The translations under genes and the position numbers were made by a program. Under the pieces are notes generated by a model, which saw only the letters and a program-made list of their open reading frames with translations, was not told where the DNA came from and searched no databases. 64,000 nt of DNA from Prevotella lacticifex (GTDB lineage Bacteria > Bacteroidota > Bacteroidia > Bacteroidales > Bacteroidaceae): NCBI RefSeq assembly GCF_019973375.1, contig NZ_BPTV01000002.1, forward strand, positions 62,001-126,000, in the 5' to 3' direction. Positions 55,444 through 64,000 of the stretch are shown here, in pieces (position 1 is the stretch's first letter; every line of letters starts with the position of its first letter).

Positions 55444-57879
55444 TTACTGCGTCAGCAACTTGACTGCCGACGAAGCGAGACCTTCCGATTGACAATTGAG
55501 AGTGATGCGTCCGGCAGTCTTGGTGCTCTGAACGAGGACCTGCGCGTAGCCGTTGAAAGCGGGGATGGTCATCTGCTTGCAGTCGATATCCGTTGGATGG
55601 TCGATGCCATGGTATGCCGGATCGCCATTGCCGACACCGATTATGCGTCCCTCGCCGACGATACTGAAGGTGAGTTTGCCGCATGCGTCGGGCACTACGC
55701 GCCCTTTGGCATCGCGAACCGACACATTGACGACAGCCACATCGCGCCCATCGGCGGCAATCTGCACCCTGTCGGCCTCCGTGCGCAGTGCTGCGGCCTT
55801 GCCGGTAGTTTCGATGATGTCGGTCTTGACCAACTTGCCGTGGCGATAACCCTTGGCTACGACCTTGCCGGGATGGTAGACTGCCGTCCATTCTAAGTGG
55901 CCATTGCGTGGCATCGGCTTGCGTCCGAGGTTATGACCGTTGACCGTCAGCTGGACCTCGTCGCAGTTGCTGTAGACCCATAAGCTGATTTTCTCGCCCT
56001 CATGACCATGAAGATTCCAATGCGGGAATACATGGAGTACATCCTCATTGGTCCACCATGACTTCAGATACCATGCCTCGTTCTTTGGGAAACCGCAATA
56101 GTCGAGGATTCCGAACTGTGATCCGACAGCTGGATAAACCAGCGGGTCGGGCTCACCACGATAGTCGAAACCGGTCCAATAGAACAGTCCCGACGCCCAG
56201 TCGTGACTGTCGTAGAACTGCCATCCGCGCTCAATGACGTTCATAAAGCCGTCGACACCGCGACGATTCTTCGATGCCATGCGTCCGGCACCGGTCTCCT
56301 CGGGTGTCATAAACTCATAGATGCCGCGCGTACCGCAGCCGGTGGTCTCCTCCGTTCCGGTGATTTTCCATTCCGGATGCTGGTTATGGCGGTTCATGAC
56401 GTCGTTCTGCACAATGTAGTTATATCCTACGACATCGAGCTCCTTTATCAGCTCGCTGCCTCCGGCATTGGCTACGGTGGAATGGCGCGTAGAGTCGAGC
56501 AGATGGGTATAGGCCCTCATCGAGGCTGCCACGCGCCGGCCCATATCGTTGTTTTCGAGTCCCCACTCCTCGTTGCCGTCACTCCATAGGATTACAGACG
56601 GATGGTTGCGGTCGCGCTTAATCATATTCTCCAAGAGCCGGATATGCTCGGTGTTGGTGCCCATAAGCCGGTTTTCGTCAATGGCCATAATGCCCTCGCG
56701 GTCGCAGATGTCGAGCAAAGCGGGACTCATCGGATTGTGCGACGCGCGATAAGCGTTGCAGCCAAGGTCCTTAAGCCGCTTAATCCGGTACTCCATGAGG
56801 GCCTCCGGTACTGCTGAACCCACTCCTGCATGGTCCTGATGCATGTTCACGCCTTTAATCTTTGTCTGTACTCCGTTGACCAACAAGCCTTTATGAGCAT
56901 CAAAAACGATCTCGCGGATACCTGTCGGCGTAGTATATTCGTCGACAATCCGTCCGTCGCGTTTCACAGTTGTCTTTACATTATATATATAGGGGGTCGT
57001 GGGACTCCACAGATGGGGATTATTGAGTGCCAACGACTGCACACATTTGGCGTTGTCTTTCGCCCTCATCGACAAGGGTTTATCACCGCTTTTGGCCACG
57101 ATGTTGCCGTCGGCATCCATCAGGGTCTGGCTGACGGTGCACTCAACGTTGTCCAGCGAGCTGTTGTTGACCTCTGTTTCGACCACGACAACAGCCTTGT
57201 CGTAAGGCTTGCTGATATTGGCATGGACGAAGGTACCGTAGTCGGCAACTGCCACTGGAGCCCGCTTGTCGAGCCACGCATCACGGTAGATGCCGGCTCC
57301 CTCGTAGAACCAGCCCTCCTCCATCGACGCGTCGGCACGCACGCAGATGGTATTGTCGCCACCGTAATTGGCGTAGTCGGTGATGTCATAAATCTGAGAG
57401 GCATAACCACTGGGTTCCGTTCCCATATACATACCGTTGAACCACACCTGCGCAGCACGGAAGATGCCGTCGAAACGCAACGAGAGCCGCTTGCCGAAGT
57501 CGGACTTGTCGATGTGGAGGGTCTTGCGGTACCACCCCACACTTGTAGCCGGATACTTATAGCCCACGGTCTTATAGCCATGCGACTTGCTCGCGCTGCT
57601 GTCGTAGGGCAGCGATGCTGCCCAGTCGTGGGGCAGTCGGACAGCTTTCCAACCGCTGTCGTCGAACTTCGGCGAGTAGGGTCCGGTATTGTGGATGGAA
57701 TTGGCTTTGGTGAGATAATTGAAATACTCGGTGCCGCAGCCGAAGTCTTTCGTCGCGTCGCCGGCATAGCCGAAAGCGAATTTCCAGCCGTCGTCCAAGC
57801 GAATGGACTCCCTGACGCTCTGACCACGGGCTGCCGTTATCGACAAAAACAGAAGAATGAAGAGAATTACTTTTTTCAT
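55444..57879 (-). CDS. Secreted glycoside hydrolase family 2 (beta-galactosidase-like, DUF4982)
   Basis: 811 residues with signal peptide MKKVILFILLFLSITAARGQ. Domains in order: jelly-roll sugar-binding domain (about 25-180, with LPHDWA and VGWYRKTL), Ig-like domain (about 190-300), TIM barrel from KIKGVNMHQDH (about 305-600) with the acid/base motif WSDGNEEWG and GLFYWTGFDYRGEP, then a DUF4982 domain and a further Ig-like domain. GH2 enzymes remove beta-galactosyl, glucuronyl or mannosyl groups; specificity is not readable here. No SusCD genes are adjacent. Confidence 0.92.
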   Translation of the reverse strand: MKKVILFILLFLSITAARGQSVRESIRLDDGWKFAFGYAGDATKDFGCGTEYFNYLTKANSIHNTGPYSPKFDDSGWKAVRLPHDWAASLPYDSSASKSHGYKTVGYKYPATSVGWYRKTLHIDKSDFGKRLSLRFDGIFRAAQVWFNGMYMGTEPSGYASQIYDITDYANYGGDNTICVRADASMEEGWFYEGAGIYRDAWLDKRAPVAVADYGTFVHANISKPYDKAVVVVETEVNNSSLDNVECTVSQTLMDADGNIVAKSGDKPLSMRAKDNAKCVQSLALNNPHLWSPTTPYIYNVKTTVKRDGRIVDEYTTPTGIREIVFDAHKGLLVNGVQTKIKGVNMHQDHAGVGSAVPEALMEYRIKRLKDLGCNAYRASHNPMSPALLDICDREGIMAIDENRLMGTNTEHIRLLENMIKRDRNHPSVILWSDGNEEWGLENNDMGRRVAASMRAYTHLLDSTRHSTVANAGGSELIKELDVVGYNYIVQNDVMNRHNQHPEWKITGTEETTGCGTRGIYEFMTPEETGAGRMASKNRRGVDGFMNVIERGWQFYDSHDWASGLFYWTGFDYRGEPDPLVYPAVGSQFGILDYCGFPKNEAWYLKSWWTNEDVLHVFPHWNLHGHEGEKISLWVYSNCDEVQLTVNGHNLGRKPMPRNGHLEWTAVYHPGKVVAKGYRHGKLVKTDIIETTGKAAALRTEADRVQIAADGRDVAVVNVSVRDAKGRVVPDACGKLTFSIVGEGRIIGVGNGDPAYHGIDHPTDIDCKQMTIPAFNGYAQVLVQSTKTAGRITLNCQSEGLASSAVKLLTQ

Positions 57880-58023
57880 TTGGGTAAGAAGTTTTATTGG
57901 TTTACGTTTTCAGAATCATTGGTCGCATGAGCCGGAATGGATAATCGGCTGTTATTGAATTAGTTGTATTGGATAGTTGAATCTATGGTTTATGGGTAAG
58001 AAATTGTCTTTAGGGATTGCCGT

Positions 58024-58917
58024 TTATGAATAATTCTTCTGCCGGTTGGCCACAAACACTCCGGCAAGGATGAGCAGCGAGCCTATGAACGACATCGGTT
58101 TCATGGGTTCGTCGAGGAAGATGGCGCTGACGATAACCGTCGATATCGGATTAAGATAGACGTAGTTAGTGGTTTTCAGAGCACCAATCTTCTTCGTCAC
58201 CCAGCTCCAGAGCAAGAAACAAATGTACGAAGCCACGAGACCAAGGAAGAGCAGATTGCCCCACACGGCGGTGTCGGTGAACTTTGCGAGGGGGAAGGTC
58301 CAGGGCTTGACGGCGAAAAACGGAAGCATGGTCAGGAGTCCGTAGAAGAACACCTTGCGAGTGATGAAGACGGCACCATAACGCTTGCTGACACCGCGCA
58401 GCAGCAGACTGTAGACGGCCCAGCACAGGCATGCGCAGAGGGCAAGGGCATCGCCGAGGGGATTAAGATGGAGGACAAAATGGCCATTGAAGATAACCAT
58501 CCCAACACCGATAACGGCAAGGATTGAGGCGGTGATAATCTTCCATGTGGCATGGACATCGCGGAAGATGGCTATGGCCAACAGCGTTGTGGCCAATGGT
58601 GCAGTACAAACAATGAACGACACATTATTGACGTAGCTTATGCCGATGGCAGTATTCTCAGCAACAAAGTAGAGCGATCCGCCGGTGATGCCGAGAAGTG
58701 CCATCCGGGCCTCGTCGCGCAGATTGTCGGCAAAGAGACGGCGCGGCGTGAAAATCCATATACAAAGGTACGCGATAATAAACCGCACGGTGAAAATCTC
58801 CTCCGGGCTCATGCCGTGGAGAATAAGAATCTTACTGTTGACGAAGGTGCAGCCCCATGTCAGGGCCACGACGACAGCTATGAGGTGGTAGAGTATTTTC
58901 TTGTGGTTCTCGTTCAT
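58024..58917 (-). CDS. EamA-family (DMT) transporter
   Basis: 297 residues from the ATG at 58917, with ten hydrophobic segments in two EamA repeats. VALTWGCTFVNSKIL starts the first and LCWAVYSLLLRGVSKRYG the second; the conserved end is PISTVIVSAIFLDEP. Such proteins export metabolites or amino acids; the substrate is unknown. It begins 8 bp after the stop of the upstream fusion gene, so the two are probably co-transcribed. Confidence 0.93.
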   Translation of the reverse strand: MNENHKKILYHLIAVVVALTWGCTFVNSKILILHGMSPEEIFTVRFIIAYLCIWIFTPRRLFADNLRDEARMALLGITGGSLYFVAENTAIGISYVNNVSFIVCTAPLATTLLAIAIFRDVHATWKIITASILAVIGVGMVIFNGHFVLHLNPLGDALALCACLCWAVYSLLLRGVSKRYGAVFITRKVFFYGLLTMLPFFAVKPWTFPLAKFTDTAVWGNLLFLGLVASYICFLLWSWVTKKIGALKTTNYVYLNPISTVIVSAIFLDEPMKPMSFIGSLLILAGVFVANRQKNYS

Positions 58918-58925
58918 AAAAAATA

Positions 58926-60305
58926 TCAGCTTTTCGTAGCCGTTGCGGGCAGTCCGCCACGGTGACGGATGCACTCTACAATGAGGTCGGCACACTCGTC
59001 AACGCCTAAGGCACTGGTGTTTACAACAAGGTCGTAGTCGCGGGCATCGGTCCAGTGGCGACCGGTATACTGGAAATAGTGGTTGTTGCGGCCGGTGTTA
59101 ACCTGCTCTATGCGCTTGTCAGCCGACGGTGCGTCGAGGGAGTCTTTATCCATCACGCGCCGTACGGCATCCTTGCGGTTCGACGTGACAAACACGCGGA
59201 AAGCCTTGTCGTCGTTGCGCAGTACCCAGTTGGCGCAGCGGCCGATGATGACACAGGGCTTTTTCGTAGCGAGATTGCGGATAATGCGGCTCTCGCTGAC
59301 GAAGATGGCATCGTCGTGGGAGGGGTTCATAGATAACGGTATGCTCTTGTCGGTGAAGATAAGCTCCCAGAGTTTGGCGTTACTGATGTTCTGCTCGTTC
59401 TCACGGACGAAATCGGTGCTGTAGCCAAGACGCTCGGCGGTGGCATCGATAATATCGTGGTCGTAGTAGTCGACACCAAGGCGCGTGGCGAGTTTACGGC
59501 CAAGGGTCAGACCGCCACTGCCATATTCACGGGCGATAGTGATGACGAACGGAACGGCATCCTCCTCCTCACGGACGATTTCTTCCTCCTCGGCCTCCTT
59601 AACGCGCTCATTCTCAGGGATAAATATCTTGTCGAGCCACGCAATATGAGGCGCATAAATCCTCACCATGAAACCAACGTAGAACATGCTGACAATGGTT
59701 CCGACGCCTACCATCTTCCAGTTCCAAGTGTGGAAAAATACGAACATCAGCACTACGGCTATAGCAACAAGCATGGTGTCGGAGCACATCTTTACCTTAC
59801 CGAACTCCTTTTTTACAACTTTCGAGATGGCCAAAGGGAGTCCTTCGCCGGCAAGCATAAGCGAATCGCAACGCACCTCACAGGCTATGCCGAAGGCTAA
59901 CAACGCTCCACCGACTAACAGCTCAATGAATTGCAGGGGCCAGCCGATGGCATGAGGAAGGGTCTGGGGAATCTGCAGGAAACTCGTCATCCACATCGTA
60001 ACATCGGTGTAGAAACCGAAGAGGAAAGAGACAAGAATCTGCGACAACTGTCTGATTTGAAAGTCTTTACGCAGAAGAACAATCTGGATGATAATGAAGG
60101 CCACATGCATCATGATGACTATCTCGCCCATGGTAAGCGGCATGCCGTCGACGAGCGACAGGACGTAAGGTGGAGCGGAGATTGGCGACGAACCGAGATT
60201 GGCACGTATCGAGAGCGATGTGCCAAAGGCTATGATAAACAGTATAAAGACGAAACTGATGTATCGTCTTGTCCATTCTTCCTTACTTCTCTTTACTTTC
60301 TCCAT
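58926..60305 (-). CDS. Membrane (YczE/DUF6198-like) plus cytidylate-kinase-like fusion protein
   Basis: 459 residues in two parts. Residues about 15-235 form five or six hydrophobic segments of the YczE/YitT-like type (GTSLSIRANLGSSPISAPPY, FLFGFYTDVTMW, GVGTIVSMFYVGFMVR). After an acidic linker (KEAEEEEIVREEEDA) comes a cytidylate-kinase-like P-loop domain, about 250-455: ITIAREYGSGGLTLGRKLA (P-loop at about 263), YYDHDII, VIIGRCANWVLR and DARDYDLVVNTS. Such kinase-like domains are found alone in Bacteroidota; their substrate is unproven. Fusion suggests membrane-linked nucleotide binding or signalling. The EamA transporter gene follows by 8 bp. Confidence 0.85.
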   Translation of the reverse strand: MEKVKRSKEEWTRRYISFVFILFIIAFGTSLSIRANLGSSPISAPPYVLSLVDGMPLTMGEIVIMMHVAFIIIQIVLLRKDFQIRQLSQILVSFLFGFYTDVTMWMTSFLQIPQTLPHAIGWPLQFIELLVGGALLAFGIACEVRCDSLMLAGEGLPLAISKVVKKEFGKVKMCSDTMLVAIAVVLMFVFFHTWNWKMVGVGTIVSMFYVGFMVRIYAPHIAWLDKIFIPENERVKEAEEEEIVREEEDAVPFVITIAREYGSGGLTLGRKLATRLGVDYYDHDIIDATAERLGYSTDFVRENEQNISNAKLWELIFTDKSIPLSMNPSHDDAIFVSESRIIRNLATKKPCVIIGRCANWVLRNDDKAFRVFVTSNRKDAVRRVMDKDSLDAPSADKRIEQVNTGRNNHYFQYTGRHWTDARDYDLVVNTSALGVDECADLIVECIRHRGGLPATATKS

Positions 60306-60437
60306 TCTCTTTCATTCATGTGTACATTTCTATTGCCCCCCAAGAAGAATAATTCTCTCGCCCTTAGTCAAAATTGAGATACCAGGATTCCGAACTATTG
60401 ATACAGAGTCCCTTAGGCCGATGTAAAAGTCTGAGAG

Positions 60438-61148
60438 TCAATAGTTTCCTTCGTCAACAATAGGATATAGCTCAATGAACTCGCCATTATGCCGCTGGCC
60501 GTCGTCGATAACTTTTTCAATCTTATCGCCTATAACGTCAGGCTTGTGCGAGCCGGGACCATCGTAGTGGTTGTTGAGATCGGTGGACGTAGCGCCGGGA
60601 TGGATGTCGAAAATCTCAAGGGGCTTCTTGTAATGATCGAACTCCCAGGCCATTATACTCGTCATGGTGTTCTGGGCTGCCTTACTTGCTACATAAGCCA
60701 TAGGGTGCCAGTAAGTACTGAAAAGGGAGGGCACGGTGATGTTGACAATACGGCCGTGGTTCTTCTCCAATAATGGAATAAGGTGCTTAGTAAGACAGAA
60801 AGTGCCTATATAGTTGACCTGCACCGTTGCAGCCACGTCGCTGACAGTCTGCTCATAGCTCGGAACAGACATATCGCCGGGAATGCCGGCATTATTGACA
60901 AGGAGCGATAAATCGGGATATTTGACCGTAATCTCCTCAGCAGAACGGACGATAGAATCATTGTCGGAGAGGTCGACGAACTGCCATCCGATAACATCGA
61001 CTTTATCGGCTTTCAGCTTTGCGATAGCATCGAGAGCACGCTGCTCGTTCCTCGCACCAATGATAACCTGCCAGCCGGCTTTTCCAAGATGGCGGGCAGT
61101 CTCATATCCAATGCCTTTGTTGGCACCTGTCACCAAAACCTTTTTCAT
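60438..61148 (-). CDS. Short-chain dehydrogenase/reductase
   Basis: 236 residues from the ATG at 61148 (MKKVLVTGANKGIGYE). Rossmann NAD(P) motif TGANKGIG at about 7-14, NNAG near 86, and the catalytic YVASK with an upstream Ser in ITVPSLFS. An Arg in GARNEQR after the second strand favours NADPH. The substrate is unknown; carbonyl-reductase-like members have this layout. TACTTTTG lies at 61194-61201. Confidence 0.92.
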   Translation of the reverse strand: MKKVLVTGANKGIGYETARHLGKAGWQVIIGARNEQRALDAIAKLKADKVDVIGWQFVDLSDNDSIVRSAEEITVKYPDLSLLVNNAGIPGDMSVPSYEQTVSDVAATVQVNYIGTFCLTKHLIPLLEKNHGRIVNITVPSLFSTYWHPMAYVASKAAQNTMTSIMAWEFDHYKKPLEIFDIHPGATSTDLNNHYDGPGSHKPDVIGDKIEKVIDDGQRHNGEFIELYPIVDEGNY

Positions 61149-61193
61149 TTCACTATATTTTTTATTGTGTAATGACATTTCAATAATTCATTG

Positions 61194-61201
61194 CAAAAGT
61201 A
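61194..61201 (-). promoter_or_regulatory. -7 element of the SDR gene
   Basis: TACTTTTG read leftward, 45 bp before the ATG at 61148. Confidence 0.45.
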
Positions 61202-61257
61202 CAAATAATTCTTCAAAAATGATAATATAATTTAGGATTTTACGGTGAGTAGAATTT

Positions 61258-61466
61258 TTTATGGCATCTTGTTCCGACAAAAACCGGGAAAAGCCCTTGC
61301 CGTGATGCAAGGGCTGCACCCTGTGTTTCTTTCCGGTGCCGACTTGCTTCGAAGCAAGCTTCGGCAAGTCGGCACCGGGAAGAAACAGCCCTCGTTCCTC
61401 ATGTTTGCATCACGGCAACGAAAACCTGGAAAACCGCTGACGCCGCGATTTTTACTCAGCCAACGC
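61258..61466 (-). repeat. Long-hairpin element, copy 3 (inverted)
   Basis: Reverse-complement copy of the element at 1035-1259 and 1487-1722, with the same arms (TTGCCGTGATGCAAG, GTTTCTTTCCGGTGCCG) and a longer central dyad CTTGCTTCGAAGCAAG. Confidence 0.85.
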
Positions 61467-61540
61467 AAATCCCCGAAGGCTTAAATTGGTGACGAGTTCA
61501 GCATCTCTGAAGACCGCGATTTTACTCAGCCAACTCAAAG

Positions 61541-61808
61541 CCCCGACGGGGCATAATTCTCAATAACCCCAGACTAAGGGAGCGCAGCGACCGCAATCTG
61601 GGGTAGAACGTAAACGCGAGAAATCCACTACCAGCCTCGAAGAGGTTGAATAGCGGGACGCGCAGGAATACATACGCTTTTGCGCACTCCGTGCTATTGT
61701 GCGTATTCGAGGCACTGAGTGTATGTCTGTCGACCTATATGTTCCCCGGACTGCGCTCGCTATCGCTCACTTAGTCCGGGGTTATTGATGATTCAGCCCC
61801 GTCGGGGC
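61541..61808 (-). repeat. 270-bp element with inverted ends, copy 2 (inverted)
   Basis: Reverse-complement of 601-870, about 85-90 percent alike by eye, with both GCCCCGACGGGGC-type ends intact and the same inner hairpins. Confidence 0.8.
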
Positions 61809-61904
61809 TGGTAGTGTCAGAGATTTTCTGGCCGATAACCCTGCCTATCTGCAACCTCCAAAGGAATCATGTCGACAATGTGTTTATGATGAAATGATTA
61901 CGTT

Positions 61905-62055
61905 GACAACACCTTGATAATTAATGTGTTGCACGCATCCAGTAGGGGTGGGGTTTATCCCCACCCTACCAGCTGCGGACAAGATACAAAACAATCACAA
62001 CGCAGCTGCGAGGGTGTGGATAGACCCCACCCCTACGCGTGACTGAGTGCTGCAA
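61905..62055. repeat. TTATCCCCACCC palindromes with AATTAATGTGTTGCA
   Basis: GATAATTAATGTGTTGCA is followed by GTAGGGGTGGGGTTTATCCC and its complement half, a GCAGCTGCG centre, and a second GGGTGTGGATAGACCCCACC. It is the most complete copy of this dispersed family in the window. Confidence 0.7.
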
Positions 62056-62084
62056 GAACCTTTGTATTAGAGGTTTACAGGGTT

Positions 62085-62165
62085 TACCTGCGATTGCAAG
62101 CCTGAGGCGAAGGAGAAGAAACAACGGGTACAGCCCATTGCAAGCGCGACCCGGTTTTATTCGTT
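62085..62165. repeat. Shortened long-hairpin element
   Basis: GATTGCAAGCCTGAGGCGAAGGAGAAGAAACA...ACAGCCCATTGCAAGCGCGACCCGGTTTT follows the pattern of the long-hairpin element but lacks the centre. Confidence 0.55.
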
Positions 62166-62239
62166 TTTTTACATAAGAGAATGCGCTTCCATGTCCTCGT
62201 ACTTACTTATATGAACCGATATTATGTCCTTATTCCGCT

Positions 62240-62349
62240 GAAGATACCTTCGTGAGCCATTGAAGATATGTTCGTGGGGCATTTAAGATATATTCGTTGG
62301 CCATTTAAGATATGTTCGTGAGTCATTGAAGACATGTACGCTGTTGGTA
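62240..62349 (+). repeat. 22-bp tandem repeat, five units
   Basis: Units at 62240, 62262, 62284, 62306 and 62328, of the form GAAGATATGTTCGTGAGCC plus ATT. Inner units differ by one to five bases. It has the same period and copy number as the AAACGGnCCGTTT arrays but a different core. Confidence 0.85.
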
Positions 62350-62586
62350 GGACGGGGATAAACCCCGTGCCTATGGTAGAAGAGCACTGCAAATATCTTA
62401 TTATCAGCGGTTTGAATAGTAATACATTATTATATACTGTATCGAGTCACGACACATCAAAACCGAGGCAACGAGCATCGTTAATGGGGAATTAAACGAA
62501 CAATCCTATAACCCTATGAAATACAGGCTCATAGCTCTATACCCCTTTCTATACCACAATCTACCCTTCTTTCTATACCACTGAAA

Positions 62587-62618
62587 TTTGGAATCGGTAA
62601 AAAGATTGTGTACCTTTG
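62587..62618 (+). promoter_or_regulatory. Strong promoter with no ORF downstream (copy 2)
   Basis: TTTG at 62587-62590, a 20-bp spacer and TACCTTTG at 62611-62618; homologous to 5131-5162. The region 62619-62909 that follows holds no ORF, only a long hairpin at 62824-62890. A transcript of about 260 nt is possible. Confidence 0.65.
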
Positions 62619-62823
62619 CACCGAAATAACAATCGACTTGACTCAGAATAATTGCTGCCGGGTATAATATCTCTATTCCGTCATCACGGTTATCAGCTGA
62701 TAACTATAGCTGGGAAAAGGAATTTCAGATAAATGCAAAATCCATTTTGATTAACCGACAGGAAATCAGATTTTACAAAATCATCCGACAAAGGAACAAC
62801 AGTAGACTTAGATATAGGGTACG

Positions 62824-62890
62824 AAAAAACGGTTCCCCCATCCTCATCAGCATGTTGAAAATCTAATGAAAGTTGGGAGAACCGGTTTTA
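62824..62890 (-). terminator. Terminator of the nuo operon
   Basis: Arms AAAAAACGGTTCCCCCA and TGGGAGAACCGGTTTT with a roughly 35-nt loop; read leftward it ends CCGTTTTTTCG. It lies about 20 bp after the nuoN stop and may also end a rightward RNA from 62624. Confidence 0.75.
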
Positions 62891-62909
62891 CAGAATGACT
62901 GACTGATAA

Positions 62910-64000
62910 TTAGGCAGCCATTGAAATCCAGTCGTAGACGTACGAGCAAATACCGAACAAAAGGATGCCGGTAGTGCAGAGTGCGAGTGCGAACTTGGTG
63001 TTATTGTCGGAATTGAATGTTGGCAGTGGGTTGTCGTTATGCTTGATGTACATAGCCTTCACAATCTTCAGATAGTAGTAAAGGCTGATGACAGTGTTAA
63101 GCAATGCGATGAATACGACTGCGTAGCTCCAAGCACCCATGGTTGTGTGGATATCGGAACCATCAACACCAGCCATGAAAACGAAGAACTTCGAGAACAT
63201 TCCTGCAAATGGAGGGATACCACCGAGGGAGAACATCGCAAGAGTCATAAGGAATGACAGTTTCGGGTTCGTCTGGTAGAAGCCATTGTAGTCGTCAATG
63301 TCGGTCTTGCCACCATTATTCTGTTCAACAACAGAGATAATAGAGAACACGGCCATATTGGCTACAACGTAAACAAGGATGTAATAGCTCAGTGCTGACA
63401 CCGATGTAGGCCACTTGTCGCCGATAGCTGCAAGCATGATATAGCCGGCCTGAGAGATAGAACTGAAAGCCATGAACCGCTTCAACTCACCCTGACGGAT
63501 GGCAAAGAGGTTGGCGACAGTGATACTCAAGACAACAACAATCATCAGCAGAACGTGCCAATAGCGGTCCATAGGTGTGAAGACGTTGAAGAGAATCGAC
63601 AAGAGTGTGAATGCTGCCGCACCCTTAGAGATAACACTCAGATAACCAGTGACGGTGGTAGGTGCTCCCTGGTAAGTGTCGGCTGTCCAGAAGTGGAACG
63701 GTACAAGAGAAATCTTGAAGCCGAGACCGCTGAAGAAGAAGACAAGGCCCATAACCGGAAGGAAAACCTTAGTGAGGTCGCCGCTGGCAATGACAGTCAT
63801 AAGAGTGTGACGGACATCGTCGAAATAGAGTGTTCCGCAAGCTCCATAGATAAAGCTGATGCCATAGAGCATGACACCGCTGGAGAATGTAGCGGTGAGG
63901 ATGAACTTAGCAGCACCCTCTGCACTCTCGTTGCGCTTCATATCGAAAGCGACCATTGTTGCCAATGGAACGCTGGCCATCTCAAGGCCGAGGAAGAACA
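62910..64000 (-). CDS. nuoN: NADH-quinone oxidoreductase subunit N (5' end outside the window)
   Basis: The last 363 codons are visible; the reading frame is open to the window edge ([18 protein letters not shown]), so the first hundred or so residues are missing. Membrane helices and conserved antiporter-like motifs are present: [22 protein letters not shown] (core [12 protein letters not shown]), [12 protein letters not shown] and [15 protein letters not shown]. Lysines in these helices are part of the proton path of complex I. NuoN is normally the last gene of the nuo operon, which fits the terminator behind it. Confidence 0.95.
   Translation of the reverse strand, partial: FFLGLEMASVPLATMVAFDMKRNESAEGAAKFILTATFSSGVMLYGISFIYGACGTLYFDDVRHTLMTVIASGDLTKVFLPVMGLVFFFSGLGFKISLVPFHFWTADTYQGAPTTVTGYLSVISKGAAAFTLLSILFNVFTPMDRYWHVLLMIVVVLSITVANLFAIRQGELKRFMAFSSISQAGYIMLAAIGDKWPTSVSALSYYILVYVVANMAVFSIISVVEQNNGGKTDIDDYNGFYQTNPKLSFLMTLAMFSLGGIPPFAGMFSKFFVFMAGVDGSDIHTTMGAWSYAVVFIALLNTVISLYYYLKIVKAMYIKHNDNPLPTFNSDNNTKFALALCTTGILLFGICSYVYDWISMAA

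Larger units (their letters stand above)
61202..62586. other. Gene-free repeat island (right)
   Basis: No gene is supported. From left to right: an inverted copy of the long-hairpin element, a 26-bp direct repeat CCGCGATTTTACTCAGCCAA... (about 61446 and 61516), an inverted copy of the 270-bp element, GTAGGGGTGGGGTTTATCCCC palindromes, a shortened hairpin element and a 22-bp tandem repeat. The order mirrors parts of the left island at 1-1850. Confidence 0.8.

Noticed and set aside
1..61808. Treating the whole block between inverted repeats as a composite transposon
   Set aside because: The interval holds many essential housekeeping genes (dnaB, guaA, ispE, glnS) and no transposase; the repeats are better seen as dispersed elements.

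Overview
The window comes from a Bacteroidota chromosome, most likely the Prevotella/Segatella group. Evidence: many genes are preceded by a Bacteroidota-type -7 element (TAnnTTTG, often TACCTTTGC) with a TTG/TTTG about 20 bp upstream. There are several secreted proteins with GVYIVDGKK-like C-terminal tails. The window also carries lineage-typical families (DUF4492 with cydAB, DUF4878 lipoprotein, TPR-AraC hybrid regulator, GH2 with DUF4982) and an anaerobe's energy set (pflBA, hcp, ric, cydAB, Nuo). Most of the DNA is ordinary chromosomal backbone; no prophage, CRISPR, IS transposase or integrase is visible.

Layout. 1-1850: repeat island without genes. 1.9-4.9 kb: leftward metal operon (small Cys/His-rich protein, TonB receptor, HMA-domain protein). 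5.5-7.6 kb: membrane-bound AraC regulator and a lipoprotein. 7.8-13.1 kb: sugar nucleotidyltransferase-guaA, dnaB, ispE. 13.3-18 kb: NDH-2, alpha/beta hydrolase, small HTH protein, secreted protein. 18.2-27 kb: TPR-AraC regulator, a secreted-protein gene broken by one in-frame TAA, a C92-type lipoprotein, a DUF4878 lipoprotein, an HPP-like membrane protein, a GH28. 27.2-34.7 kb: pflBA, a NimA-like protein, the ric-hcp nitrosative-stress pair and a divergent LysR regulator. 34.8-44.1 kb: ArnT-like transferase, a truncated secreted protein, MmcQ-like protein, tRNA-Val, glnS, TPR protein, DedA. 44.9-48.4 kb: DUF4492-cydA-cydB and DUF4186. 48.5-61.1 kb: SNF2 helicase, ferritin, porin, GH2, EamA transporter, a membrane/cytidylate-kinase-like fusion, SDR. 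61.2-62.9 kb: second repeat island, then the 3' part of nuoN running off the window.

The most unusual content is in intergenic DNA. A 110-bp element made of five 22-bp units, each centred on the palindrome AAACGGnCCGTTT, occurs at four loci (22.7, 36.9, 44.4 and 55.2 kb), and one copy forms the 3' end of a truncated secreted-protein gene. A 270-bp element with inverted termini and a roughly 200-bp long-hairpin element occur in the islands near both window ends, in opposite orientation. Two homologous strong promoters (5.15 and 62.6 kb) have no ORF behind them and may drive small RNAs. All homology calls are from reading the sequence; no database search was run.
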